Positions 26,039 to 34,593 of a stretch of 64,000 bases of DNA are shown here, in pieces; the first letter of the stretch is position 1; each line of letters starts with the position of its first letter. The notes below the pieces were generated by a model. It saw only the letters and a list, made by a program, of their open reading frames with translations, was not told the origin of the DNA and did not search any database. The DNA comes from Antribacter soli (GTDB lineage Bacteria; Actinomycetota; Actinomycetes; Actinomycetales; Cellulomonadaceae). The position numbers were made by a program, and so were the translations under genes. The stretch covers positions 62,001 through 126,000 of the forward strand of contig NZ_JAKGSG010000046.1 of NCBI RefSeq assembly GCF_021568775.1. Reading direction: 5' to 3'.

Positions 26039-27354
26039 GACCACGCTCCTCGCGCCGCGAACCCGCTCAGATCCATCGTGTCAGCGCCCGCCTCGTGCAA
26101 CCCCGTGTAGACGCGCGGGACGCGCGCGCCCAGACGCGTGACGATCTCGTAGCTGATGGTGCCCGCGGCCTGGGCCCAGTCCTCCGCGCCCGGGCCGCCG
26201 GCGTGCGCGAGGCCGTCGCCGGCCCCGAAGAGGGTGACCACGTCGCCCGCCTGCTCCGTGGCGTACGGGCCCAGGTCGAGCATGATCTGGTCCATGCAGA
26301 CCCGGCCGGCTACGCGGACCACGCGGGCCGTGCCCGGGCCCGCGTCGGGCCCGGCGACGTCGCCGAGGCCGCCGCCGACCAGCACAGGGCCGCCCGGACC
26401 GAGCGCCCCGCCCGACGCGTGCCGCGGGATCCCGTCCGCATATCCCAGCGGGACGACGCCGAGCACCGTCTCCTGGGTCGTCGTGTAGTGGTGGCCGTAC
26501 GAGACGCCCGTGCCGGCCGGGACGCGCTTGACCGTCGCGAGCCGCGCCTCGAGCGTCATCGCGGGCCGCAGCCCGTAGTCGCCGGGAGGCCCGAGCTGCG
26601 GCACGGGCGACAGCCCGTAGACCGCCAGCCCTGGCCGGACGAGGTCGTAGTGAGTCTGGGGGTTCGTCACGGTCGCGGCGGAGTTCGCCATGTGCCGCAC
26701 CTCCGGGTCGAAGCCGGCCGCCTCCACCGCCCGCACCACGTCGTCGAACACGTCGAGCTGGGCGCGCACGGTCGGGTGCCCGGGCTCGTCGGCCAGCGCG
26801 AAGTGCGACATCACGCCGACGAGACGGATCACGCCCTCCGCCTCGAGCGCCGCCGCCCGGTCCAGAGCGGCGGCCAGGTCGCCCGGCACGAGGCCGTTGC
26901 GGCCCAGGCCGGTGTCGACCTTGAGGTGCACGCGGGCAGGGCTGCCGGCAGCGCGAGCACCCGTCGCGACCTCGTCCAGTGCCCACGCCGCCGCGACCGC
27001 GACGTCGACGTCGGCCGCGACCAGGTCCTCGAACGGCGCACCGGGCGCGTACAGCCAGGTCAGCACGCGGGCCTGGGCGGGCGTGACGCCCTCGGCGCGC
27101 AGCCGCAGAGCTTCGGCGACCTGCGCCGTGCCGAGCCACGTCGCCCCGCCCGCGAGCGCCGCGCGGGCGCTCGGAAGCAGGCCGTGCCCGTACGCGTCGG
27201 CCTTGACCACGGCCATGACCTGCGCGGTGGACGCGGCGGCCCGCAGGGCGCGGACGTTGTCACGGATCGCCGAGAGGTCGACGACCGCGCGTGCCGGGTA
27301 GCCCGGCGAGAACTCGGGCGGCGCGCCGCGGAGGGGGTAAGCGCTCACGGTCAC
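26035..27354 (-). CDS. alr: Alanine racemase
   Basis: PLP enzyme that interconverts L- and D-alanine for peptidoglycan. PLP lysine is Lys51 in AVVKADAYGHG; other marks are VDTGLGRNG, FALADEPGHP, ANSAAT, RPGLAVYGLSP, and the second catalytic Tyr in GVSYGHHYTT. I use GTG 27354 because it overlaps the stop of the upstream pseudouridine synthase (GTGA) and yields an N-terminus of ordinary length (439 aa). An insertion of Gly/Pro-rich residues lies near LGPGGPVLVGGGLG. Confidence 0.94.
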   Translation of the reverse strand: MTVSAYPLRGAPPEFSPGYPARAVVDLSAIRDNVRALRAAASTAQVMAVVKADAYGHGLLPSARAALAGGATWLGTAQVAEALRLRAEGVTPAQARVLTWLYAPGAPFEDLVAADVDVAVAAAWALDEVATGARAAGSPARVHLKVDTGLGRNGLVPGDLAAALDRAAALEAEGVIRLVGVMSHFALADEPGHPTVRAQLDVFDDVVRAVEAAGFDPEVRHMANSAATVTNPQTHYDLVRPGLAVYGLSPVPQLGPPGDYGLRPAMTLEARLATVKRVPAGTGVSYGHHYTTTQETVLGVVPLGYADGIPRHASGGALGPGGPVLVGGGLGDVAGPDAGPGTARVVRVAGRVCMDQIMLDLGPYATEQAGDVVTLFGAGDGLAHAGGPGAEDWAQAAGTISYEIVTRLGARVPRVYTGLHEAGADTMDLSGFAARGAWS

Positions 27355-28286
27355 CGATTCTCGCACCCCGAGCCCCACTCCGAGAGGGTGCGCCGCGACT
27401 CGAAGCGGCGCGCTTCCCCCGTCAGCGGGTCGGTGAACTCCAGCGACCGGGCGAGGAGCTGCAGCGGGCGGGCATGGTCGTCGGGGTCGGTCTCGCGCAG
27501 CTCGGGCCAGAACGGGTCGTGCAGGATCGGGACGCCGAGCGACGCCATGTGCACGCGGAGCTGGTGCGTCTTGCCCGTGTGCGGCTCCAGCCGGTAGAGG
27601 CCGAGCCCGCGCGACTCGTCGCGCCCGGTCAGGGTCACGAGCGACTCCGCGTTCGGCTCGCCCTGGACCTCCTGCGCCCGGGTGACGCCCCGCAGCTTCA
27701 CGATGCGGCTGCGTACGACACGCGGCGCCGCGAGGCCCGGTGACAGCGGCGCGACCGCCTCGTACACCTTGCGCACCTCGCGGCGCGCGAACAGCTCCTG
27801 GTACGCGCCGCGGACCTGCGGGCGCACGGTCAGGACGAGCACGCCCGCCGTCGGACGATCCAGGCGGTGGACGGGGCTGAGCGCGGGAAGGTCCAGGGAC
27901 CGGCGCAGCCGCACCAGGACCGTCTGGGTGACCCAGCGTCCGCGCGGCATGGTCGCGAGGAAGTGCGGCTTGTCCACCACGAGCAGGTCGTCGTCCCGGT
28001 GGAGCACCTCGGGCTCGAACGGGACGACCTCCTCCACGGGCGGGTCCCGGTACAGGTAGAGGAAGCCGCGCGGCTCGTACGGGGTGTCGTCGGTGAGGGG
28101 CGCGCCCGCGCCGGTGACGACCTCGCCGGCGGCCACCTTCTCCAGCAGCCGCGCACGGTCGTCCGGGAACCGGTCGAGCAGGTACGCGAGCGCACGCGGG
28201 TAGCGCGCCACCGTGGCCGGGTCGTGCGGCAGGACCAGGCGCGTCGGGTTCAGGCCGTCCCGCACGGGCAGGGGGGCGGGAGTCAC
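27351..28286 (-). CDS. RluA-family RNA pseudouridine synthase
   Basis: A 311-residue uridine isomerase. The catalytic segment is PVHRLDRPTAGVLVL with the Asp of HRLD; also present are LVVDKPHFLATMP, YEAV, and HTGKTHQLRVHMASLGVPILHD. No S4 domain is obvious; the N-terminal ~95 residues are family-specific. Whether rRNA or tRNA is the target is not evident. The GTG at 28286 is preceded by TACCGT (28293-28298, complement) ending 6 nt upstream, suggesting the promoter of the whole rluA-like/alr/tsaE transcript. Confidence 0.88.
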   Translation of the reverse strand: MTPAPLPVRDGLNPTRLVLPHDPATVARYPRALAYLLDRFPDDRARLLEKVAAGEVVTGAGAPLTDDTPYEPRGFLYLYRDPPVEEVVPFEPEVLHRDDDLLVVDKPHFLATMPRGRWVTQTVLVRLRRSLDLPALSPVHRLDRPTAGVLVLTVRPQVRGAYQELFARREVRKVYEAVAPLSPGLAAPRVVRSRIVKLRGVTRAQEVQGEPNAESLVTLTGRDESRGLGLYRLEPHTGKTHQLRVHMASLGVPILHDPFWPELRETDPDDHARPLQLLARSLEFTDPLTGEARRFESRRTLSEWGSGCENR

Positions 28287-28342
28287 GCTCCCACGGTAAC
28301 CCCGCCGGACGGGCCTACCCGCCGCTTGCCGGAAGGCGCAGA

Positions 28343-28834
28343 ATGTCCCGGGTGAGCATCTACGACATCCCGTTCCAGCGCATGGACGGCACCACGACCA
28401 CCCTCGCCGACCACCGCGACGACGTCGTCCTCGTCGTCAACGTCGCGTCACGCTGCGGACTCTCGCCGCAGTACGCGACGCTGGAGGAGCTGCAGAGGAA
28501 GTACGCGGAGCGCGGCTTCACCGTCATCGGCTTCCCGAGCAACCAGTTCTTCCAGGAGCTCTCCTCCAACGAGGCGGTGGCCGAGTTCTGCTCGGCCACG
28601 TACGGCGTCACGTTCCCGGTCGTCGACCGGGTCCGCGTGAACGGCCGCCACACGCACCCGCTGTACACGGAGCTCAAGAAGGCCGCTGACTCGACCGGCC
28701 ACTCCGGCCGCGTGCGCTGGAACTTCGAGAAGTTCATCGTGCTGCCCGGCGGCGAGGTCCACCGCTTCGCGCCGGCGACGGTCCCCGACGACCCCGCCGT
28801 GATGGACCTCATCGAGGCGAACCTGCCGCACTGA
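28343..28834 (+). CDS. Glutathione peroxidase family protein
   Basis: A 163-residue thiol peroxidase of the GPx fold. Catalytic Cys38 lies in NVASRCGLSPQY; the Gln of FPSNQFFQE and the Trp of VRWNFEKF complete the catalytic tetrad. Bacterial GPx-like enzymes of this size usually use thioredoxin rather than glutathione. The ATG has a GGAAGG ribosome site about 6 nt upstream. It is a single gene, divergent from the rluA-like operon and convergent with fic. Confidence 0.9.
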   Translation: MSRVSIYDIPFQRMDGTTTTLADHRDDVVLVVNVASRCGLSPQYATLEELQRKYAERGFTVIGFPSNQFFQELSSNEAVAEFCSATYGVTFPVVDRVRVNGRHTHPLYTELKKAADSTGHSGRVRWNFEKFIVLPGGEVHRFAPATVPDDPAVMDLIEANLPH

Positions 28835-28863
28835 CGGGAGTCCTACGGGTCGACGAGGCGCTC

Positions 28864-29913
28864 TCAGCCGACCCTGTGCCAGGTGGCACTCCTGCCCGTC
28901 CCGTCCACCTGGACAGCACCCTCGGCCCGCAGGGCGTCCAACGCCAGGCGGATCGTTGCATCGCTGACGCCCGGGAGCGCTGCGCGGACGTCGGCGATGC
29001 GGAACGACGACGGAGCGTGCCGACGTACGTACAGGCGGACCCGATCCTGCTTGCTGCCCGCGGAGCGTGCCGTCGTCGTCGCACGCTGGAACTGGTCGTA
29101 CGAGCCGCGCACGACCTCTACGAAGTACCTCAACCACGGCCAGGGGTCGTGTGCGCCTTCGTGCCACCCGGCCGTGGAGCCCTGGAGCGCTTCGTGATAC
29201 GTGTCGGCGGACGCGGCAATCGACGACTCGAGGGACACGTACCGAGTCACCTCGTACCCTCCGTCCTGCAGCAGGGCGTTCGTCAGGGCGCGGGCGATCC
29301 GGCCGTTCCCGTCGAGGAACGGGTGGATCGTTAGCAGGTCGAGCGCGAAGAGGCCCACGAGCAGCACGGGATGGTGGCGGTCTTCCCTGCTCGCAGCGGT
29401 GTAGCGCCCGACGAGCTCCTCCATGTACCAAGGGGTGCGGGCCGCCGCCACGGGCGTGAACCGCTTGACGTGCGTGCCGTCCGGGAGGCGGTCCACGACG
29501 ACGTTCTCGGTCGTCTTGAAGCCACCACCAGGTACGTCCGTGTAGGAGAACAGCAGACGATGCAGGTGCAGCACCAGCCCGACGTTCAGGGGCTTCCAGT
29601 CCTCGCGGTAGAGGTAGTCGAGTGCCGCACGGTAGCCGGCAAGCTCCTGCTCGCTGCGGTCGCGGAGCGAGACGTGCTCACCACGCAGGATGAGGTCGGC
29701 CCGCTCCCGGCTCTCGACGACGATCCCCTCGATCGCCGATGACGCCTCGATGCTCGCCACCCTCGCCCGCTCTGCAAGACTCGTGAGGAGCGCGGGGAGC
29801 TTGTCGCGGTAGAGGGCCTCGCTCCCCCGTCCGGTATCGATGACACGCAGGTCGCTCACCACCTCGAACGGCACACGGCCGATCAAGGTGTCAAGTTCGA
29901 CGAACGACCGCAC
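28864..29913 (-). CDS. Fic-domain protein, class II, with C-terminal winged HTH
   Basis: A 349-residue Fic protein. The Fic active motif HPFLDGNGRIAR is at 197-208 with catalytic His197, so AMP or another nucleotide-derived group can be transferred to target hydroxyls. The N-terminal S58-SAI-E62-G63 matches the auto-inhibitory [S/T]xxxE[G/N] motif, placing it in class II. Residues ~290-345 (FRIADVRAALPGVSDATIRLALDALRAEGAVQVDGTGRSATW) form a winged-helix domain. The GTG start is preceded by GGGAGGT. A long dyad lies just upstream. No separate antitoxin gene is visible. The target is unknown. Confidence 0.9.
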   Translation of the reverse strand: MRSFVELDTLIGRVPFEVVSDLRVIDTGRGSEALYRDKLPALLTSLAERARVASIEASSAIEGIVVESRERADLILRGEHVSLRDRSEQELAGYRAALDYLYREDWKPLNVGLVLHLHRLLFSYTDVPGGGFKTTENVVVDRLPDGTHVKRFTPVAAARTPWYMEELVGRYTAASREDRHHPVLLVGLFALDLLTIHPFLDGNGRIARALTNALLQDGGYEVTRYVSLESSIAASADTYHEALQGSTAGWHEGAHDPWPWLRYFVEVVRGSYDQFQRATTTARSAGSKQDRVRLYVRRHAPSSFRIADVRAALPGVSDATIRLALDALRAEGAVQVDGTGRSATWHRVG

Positions 29914-29930
29914 GGCTACCTCCCAAGTAA

Positions 29931-29977
29931 CATGCTGAACATACTAATCCGAGGGCGATCTTAGTATGTTTAGCACG
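29931..29977. promoter_or_regulatory. 17-bp imperfect dyad in front of fic
   Basis: The arms at 29931-29947 and 29961-29977 are complementary at 15 of 17 positions; the inner AACATACTAA / TTAGTATGTT pairing is perfect over 10 bp, with a 13-nt spacer. TAGTAT (complement of 29941-29946), a good -10 candidate, lies inside the arm nearer to fic, about 20 nt upstream of its GTG. The site is AT-rich against its surroundings. The wHTH of the Fic protein itself is the obvious candidate binder, but this is inference. Confidence 0.65.
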
Positions 29978-30035
29978 TTCGGTTGTGAGGTTAAGCCGAC
30001 CGAGAGTGCCTGCTTCTTCTTGCGGTGGGGATCAT

Positions 30036-30569
30036 TCAGCCGTCCTCACGACCGTCGCCGGCCACGCTGGCGGCCAGCCGCCGGAGCAGGCTGCTCAGCA
30101 GCTCACGTTCGGCCGGGTCCAGGGCGGAGACGAGACCTTCCTCGTGGGCGAGCAGGCCGCCCACCACTCCCTCGACGAGGCGGTGCCCGGCCGGCGTGAG
30201 CGTCACCGCGACGGCACGCCGCGAGACAGGGGATGGCGCCCGCTCGACGAGGCCGCTGCGTTCGGCCCGCGCCACGCGCTGCGAGATCGCCCCGGCAGTG
30301 ACCAGGGTCTGAGCGGCGAGCTCGCGCGTCGTGAGCGTCCAGGGATCGCCCGACCGCCGGAGCGTGCTCAGCAGGTCGAGGGTGCCAGGGTCGACGCCGA
30401 GCCGGTCGAGCGTGCGACGGCGGTCGTCTGCGAGCGCCTTGGCGACCCGCCACAGCGGGGTGATCACGCCGATCGACGAGGTCGGCACTCCGGGCAGCTC
30501 CCGCCGCCATGCGGCGGCGATGGCCTCGGCCGGCAGTGCCGACGTGCTGTCGAAGGGGTACTCGGGCAA
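30036..30569 (-). CDS. MarR-family transcriptional regulator
   Basis: A 177-residue MarR protein with the winged HTH at about 75-145 (LSTLRRSGDPWTLTTRELAAQTLVTAGAISQRVARAERSGLV, then the wing SRRAVAVTLTPAGHRLV). The likely start is a TTG at 30569, because GGAGG stands 5 nt before it and the conserved part follows directly; an ATG 12 codons upstream lies inside the operator and has no ribosome site. It is divergent from the SDR gene with only 49 nt between starts, the common regulator-target layout. Confidence 0.85.
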   Translation of the reverse strand: MPEYPFDSTSALPAEAIAAAWRRELPGVPTSSIGVITPLWRVAKALADDRRRTLDRLGVDPGTLDLLSTLRRSGDPWTLTTRELAAQTLVTAGAISQRVARAERSGLVERAPSPVSRRAVAVTLTPAGHRLVEGVVGGLLAHEEGLVSALDPAERELLSSLLRRLAASVAGDGREDG

Positions 30570-30589
30570 GGTGACCTCCGGTAGCCTAC

Positions 30590-30603
30590 GTTTAGGCCTA
30601 AAC
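30590..30603. promoter_or_regulatory. 14-bp perfect palindrome, MarR operator
   Basis: GTTTAGGCCTAAAC is a perfect palindrome lying between the ribosome sites of the divergent marR and SDR genes. Position and symmetry fit a MarR dimer site controlling both genes. No second copy is seen nearby. Confidence 0.7.
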
Positions 30604-30618
30604 ATAGCGGAGGTGCAG

Positions 30619-31344
30619 ATGGGCAAGCACGTTCTCGTCACCGGCGGGTCGGGCGGCATCGGCCGCGCGGTCGCGCAGTCCTTCGCCACGCGCGGCGACG
30701 ACGTCGTGATCACGGGTCGCGACGCAGAGGCCCTCGCGCGAGCCGCCGTGGCGACGGGCGCGCGCGATGCCCCCTGCGACGTCCGCGACCCCACCGCGGT
30801 CGAAGCCCTCGTGGCCGGGCTGGGCCGTCCCGTCGACGTGCTGGTCACACTCGCCGGCGGGAACACCGACTTCGACACACCGGGCGCGAAGCCGACGGAC
30901 CTCCCCGGGATCGCGGACGCCTGGCTGGCCAACCTTGGGGCGAACCTCCTCAGCACCGTCCTGACCGTGTCGGCCGTCGTCCCGACGATGCCCTCGGGGG
31001 GAGCGATCATCACGGTCGGCTCGATCGGCGCGGAGTACGCCTCCACGTCGTACGGCGTCGCAAAGGCGGCGGTCCAGGCGTGGACCGCAGGCCTGGCAGC
31101 CGACGTCGGCCCGCGTGGCATCACCGCCTGCTGCGTGGCACCGGGCTACATCGAGGGCACGGGGTACTTCCGAGGCCGCCTCGCCCCTGAGCGCCGCGAA
31201 CGGCTCGTCGCGGCCACGCACGACAAGCGCCCCGGTACTCCGGACGACGTCGCCGCCCTCGTGCTCTTCCTCGCCTCCGAGGGCGCCCGGCACCTCACCG
31301 GCCAGACCCTCCACGTGAACGGCGGCGCCCACACGACGCGCTGA
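30619..31344 (+). CDS. Short-chain dehydrogenase/reductase
   Basis: A 241-residue classical SDR. The cofactor motif VTGGSGGIG is at 7-15, the AGGN motif at 79-82, and the catalytic Ser135, Tyr145 and Lys149 (YGVAK) are present. The C-terminal VNGGAHT resembles FabG-like enzymes. The residue after the second strand, TGRD, suggests NADP preference. The substrate is unknown. GGAGG stands 5 nt before the ATG. Expression is probably controlled by the divergent MarR protein. Confidence 0.87.
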   Translation: MGKHVLVTGGSGGIGRAVAQSFATRGDDVVITGRDAEALARAAVATGARDAPCDVRDPTAVEALVAGLGRPVDVLVTLAGGNTDFDTPGAKPTDLPGIADAWLANLGANLLSTVLTVSAVVPTMPSGGAIITVGSIGAEYASTSYGVAKAAVQAWTAGLAADVGPRGITACCVAPGYIEGTGYFRGRLAPERRERLVAATHDKRPGTPDDVAALVLFLASEGARHLTGQTLHVNGGAHTTR

Positions 31345-31373
31345 TGCACCGCCTAGGAGGCGACTTCCACGTC

Positions 31374-31422
31374 GAGGCCGCTCACCGTGTGTCGTCTGTG
31401 TCAACACACAGTGAGCGGCCTC
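31374..31422. terminator. Long palindromic terminator/REP-like element, copy 2
   Basis: GAGGCCGCTCAC (31374-31385) pairs with GTGAGCGGCCTC (31411-31422); after one mismatch a further 6 bp pair, leaving an 11-nt loop. It lies between the convergent SDR and Nnr genes. The right half, 31399-31422, matches 20188-20211 at 23 of 24 positions, so the two elements share an origin although the rest of their stems differ. The remainder of the 213-nt gap (31345-31557) shows no gene. Confidence 0.78.
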
Positions 31423-31557
31423 CGAACGGGCCACCTTCGCGGAACTCGCCCCGCCGCCCCTCTCCCGGTTCGTCTCGCGCGCCGACCAGGACGTGAGTCG
31501 CGGAAACGGCGCCAGTTCCGCAACCCACCTCCTGGTCGGCGGAGGGCCCGGCCCCGC

Positions 31558-33333
31558 TCACGCCCCGGCGAGCACGTCGGCGATCGCCGCCGGGAGCGCG
31601 TCGGCCACGTCGAGCGCGACCACCGGCCCTCCGGCCCGGGCCCCGGTGCCGGCCCCAGCCCGCGCCTGGGCATCGCCCGACCCCCCCGACACCGCCCACG
31701 CCGCGCGCCCGTGCAGCAGCACCGCGGCGGCGGCGAGCTCGGCCGCCAGCCCCGGCCGGGCCAGCACGTCGGCGGACCGGGACGCGAGCAGCGTGCCGAG
31801 CAGCCCGGCAAGCACGTCCCCGGCGCCGGCGGTCGCGAGCCAGGCCGGCCCGTCGGCCTGGGCGAACACGCCGTCCTGCCCGGCGATGACGGTGACCGAC
31901 CCCTTGAGGAGCACGGTCGCTCCGGTCGCCTCGTGCGCGGCACGCGCCCAGCGCAACGGCTCGGCTTCGACCCCGGCCCGGTCGACGCCGTGCCCGAGCC
32001 GCTGCATGAGTGCGGTCAGCTCGCCCGCGTGCGGGGTGATCACCACGGACGGCGGGCAGCGGTGCTCGACGAGCTCGATGGCCCCGGCGTCGACGACGGC
32101 GGGCACGGCTCCCCCGGTCACGTCGGCCGACAGCAACCCGGTCACGGCCGCGAGCGCCCCGAAGATGCGGCGTCCCTGGTCGTCGGCGGCGTCGTCGTCG
32201 GCGGGCACGCCCGGCCCGAGCACCCAGGACTGGACCCGGCCGCCCGTCGTGACGACCTCCGGCCGGCGCCCGAGCACGAGCGCGCCGACGCTCTCAGGCC
32301 CGAGGTAGCGGACCATGCCCGCGCCCGCGCGTGCCGCGCCGGACACGGCGAGCACGGCCGCGCCAGGAAACGCCTCGGTCCCGGCGACGACGCCGACGAC
32401 GCCGCGCGTGTACTTGTGGTCGCGCGGCCCCGGCACACGCAGCAGGGCTGCCACGTCGCGGGCCTCCAGCCGTCGTACCGCAGGGCCCGACGCCGGTGAC
32501 CGGCCGGGTGCACCGCCCCCGGTCACGCGTCGGTCGCCCAGGCCGAGGCCGAGGTCGACCACCTCGACGATTCCCGCGAGATGAACCGCGGGCGGCAGGA
32601 CGAGCCCGGGCTTGAGGGCGCCGAACGTCACGGTCCGGTCCGCAGGCAGCACCGGGCCGGCCACTGTGCCGTCGTCGACCCCGATGCCGCTCGGGACGTC
32701 GACCGCGACGACCCACGGGCGGGGCGCCCCGTGGGGGAGCGCGGCGCGGGCGTCGGCGAGCGCCCGAACAAGGCCGCCGGCCGGCGGGCGCAGCACCCCG
32801 TGGGCGCCGATCCCGACGAGCCCGTCGAGCACCACGTCGGCCTCGGCCACCTCCGCCACGACCACGGGGACCCGGACGTCGAAGAGGCTCACGACCCGGC
32901 CGCCCGCGGCCCGCAGAGCAGCGAGCCCCGCGTCGTGCACCCGGGGGGCGGCGAGCACCGCGGTCACAGCCAGGCCGCGCCGTGCCAGCAGCGCCCCGGC
33001 GAACAGCGTGTCGCCCCCGTTGTTGCCCGCACCGACGAGCAGTACCGCACGCGCCCCGCGCACGTCGCCGCGCGCACCCGCGCCCCTCGCACCCGCGCCC
33101 CGGCGCCCGGCCCCCGGGCCACGCACGGCTGCTTCGCCGGGCAGGCCGTCCGAACCAAGCCCTCCGCGGAGGCGGGGCGGGCTTCCCGGGGCGAGCGACC
33201 GGCGTCGGGCAGCGACGTCCCGCAGCACCGTGGCGGCGAGGGCGTGCGCCGCCCGGGACATGAGGGGCTCGCCGGCCGCGAGGAGCGGCTTCTCGGCTGC
33301 CCGGACGTCAGGTGCGGTCCACGCCTCGATCAT
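31558..33333 (-). CDS. nnr: Bifunctional NAD(P)HX epimerase/dehydratase
   Basis: Repairs hydrated NADH and NADPH. The N-terminal epimerase domain (NnrE, ~1-270) has MIEAWTAPDVRAAEK, GAGNNGGDT at 101-109 and VDVPSGIGVDDG; the C-terminal ADP-dependent dehydratase domain (NnrD, ~300-585) has DHKYTRGVVGVV, ITPHAGELTALM and TAGAGDVLAGLLG. Length is 591 aa. Residues ~48-95 are a Gly/Arg/Ala-rich insertion of low complexity in the epimerase half, unlike most homologues. ATG 33333 was chosen; a GTG two codons upstream is possible. Confidence 0.9.
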   Translation of the reverse strand: MIEAWTAPDVRAAEKPLLAAGEPLMSRAAHALAATVLRDVAARRRSLAPGSPPRLRGGLGSDGLPGEAAVRGPGAGRRGAGARGAGARGDVRGARAVLLVGAGNNGGDTLFAGALLARRGLAVTAVLAAPRVHDAGLAALRAAGGRVVSLFDVRVPVVVAEVAEADVVLDGLVGIGAHGVLRPPAGGLVRALADARAALPHGAPRPWVVAVDVPSGIGVDDGTVAGPVLPADRTVTFGALKPGLVLPPAVHLAGIVEVVDLGLGLGDRRVTGGGAPGRSPASGPAVRRLEARDVAALLRVPGPRDHKYTRGVVGVVAGTEAFPGAAVLAVSGAARAGAGMVRYLGPESVGALVLGRRPEVVTTGGRVQSWVLGPGVPADDDAADDQGRRIFGALAAVTGLLSADVTGGAVPAVVDAGAIELVEHRCPPSVVITPHAGELTALMQRLGHGVDRAGVEAEPLRWARAAHEATGATVLLKGSVTVIAGQDGVFAQADGPAWLATAGAGDVLAGLLGTLLASRSADVLARPGLAAELAAAAVLLHGRAAWAVSGGSGDAQARAGAGTGARAGGPVVALDVADALPAAIADVLAGA

Positions 33334-33420
33334 GGACACATGATGCCCCGCGCACGTCACTTTCCCGTGACGGTGCGGATCTGGGCAACGGCAGCCGAAC
33401 CACCGGATTACTCTCGGTCC

Positions 33421-34452
33421 ATGCGATTCGGACTCTTCATTCCGCAGGGATGGCGCGTCGACCTCGTCGACATCGCGCCGGAGCACCACTGGGAGACGAT
33501 GCTGGGGCTGCTGCACCATGCGGACAACGCCGCCGCGGGTGAGGCGATCCCCGGCGGCGAGTTCGCCTGGGAGAGCGTGTGGGTCTACGACCACTTCCAC
33601 ACCGTGCCCCAGGTGACCACCCAGGCCACGCACGAGGCATGGACCCTCATGGCGGCGTTCGCGGCGGCATCGCAGCGCGTGCGCCTCGGCCAGATGTGCA
33701 CCTGCATGGCGTACCGCGAGCCGACGTACCTCGCGAAGGTCGCCTCGACGGTCGACATCATCTCCGGCGGGCGCGTCGAGATGGGCATCGGCGCCGGCTG
33801 GTACGAGCACGAGTGGCGGGCCTACGGGTACGGCTTCCCGACGGCGGGCGAGCGCCTCCGCGCGCTCGACGAGGGCGTGCAGATCATGGCACAGATGTGG
33901 CGCGAGGGCTCGGCCACGCTGGACGGGAAGCGGTATCAGGTCGACGGCGCGCGGTGCTACCCGCAGCCGCTGCAGCAGCTCGAGGGCCGGCCGTCGATCC
34001 CGCTGTGGATCGCCGGCGGCGGCGAGAAGAAGACGCTGCGCATCGCGGCGCAGTGGGCGCAGTACACGAACTTCGACGGCTCGCCGGAGGGCTTCTCGCA
34101 CAAGTCCGCGATCCTGGAGCAGCACTGCCGGGACGTCGGCCGGGACTTCGGCGAGATCACGCGGTCGGCGAACTACAACGTGGTGATCGGCGCGACCGAG
34201 AAGGAGGTGGCGGACAAGCTCGCCTGGATCGAGTCGCACCTGCACACGTGGGTGCCGGAGAAGGCGGAGCAGGCGATCGCCACCTGGCGCAACAACCACC
34301 TGTCGGGCACGCCCGAGCAGATCGTCGAGAAGCTCCAGGGGCTCCAGGCCCTCGGCCTGGAGTACGCGATCACGTACTTCCAGGAGGCGGCCTACGACCG
34401 CTCGGGGATCCAGCTCTTCGAGAAGCAGGTCATCCCGGCCCTGCAGGGCTGA
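33421..34452 (+). CDS. LLM-class F420-dependent oxidoreductase
   Basis: A 343-residue luciferase-like monooxygenase-fold protein. It begins MRFGLFIPQGW, and has WESVWVYDHFHT, RVRLGQMCTCMAYREP, STVDIISGGRVEMGIGAGWYEHEW and WIAGGGEKKTLRIAAQWAQYTN, which mark the F420-dependent subgroup of actinobacteria rather than FMN monooxygenases. Cofactor is inferred; substrate unknown. TACTCT (33409-33414) ends 6 nt before the ATG and there is no ribosome site, pointing to a leaderless mRNA. Its 3' flank is the abnormal homopolymer block. Confidence 0.85.
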   Translation: MRFGLFIPQGWRVDLVDIAPEHHWETMLGLLHHADNAAAGEAIPGGEFAWESVWVYDHFHTVPQVTTQATHEAWTLMAAFAAASQRVRLGQMCTCMAYREPTYLAKVASTVDIISGGRVEMGIGAGWYEHEWRAYGYGFPTAGERLRALDEGVQIMAQMWREGSATLDGKRYQVDGARCYPQPLQQLEGRPSIPLWIAGGGEKKTLRIAAQWAQYTNFDGSPEGFSHKSAILEQHCRDVGRDFGEITRSANYNVVIGATEKEVADKLAWIESHLHTWVPEKAEQAIATWRNNHLSGTPEQIVEKLQGLQALGLEYAITYFQEAAYDRSGIQLFEKQVIPALQG

Positions 34453-34461
34453 CGCTGCGGT

Positions 34462-34584
<123 letters not shown>

Positions 34585-34593
34585 ACGCTCGCA

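Noticed and set aside
29914-30035. Small antitoxin gene beside fic
   Set aside because: The gap holds the ribosome site and the dyad; no frame of useful length with a start site is present, and the inhibitory motif is already inside the Fic protein.
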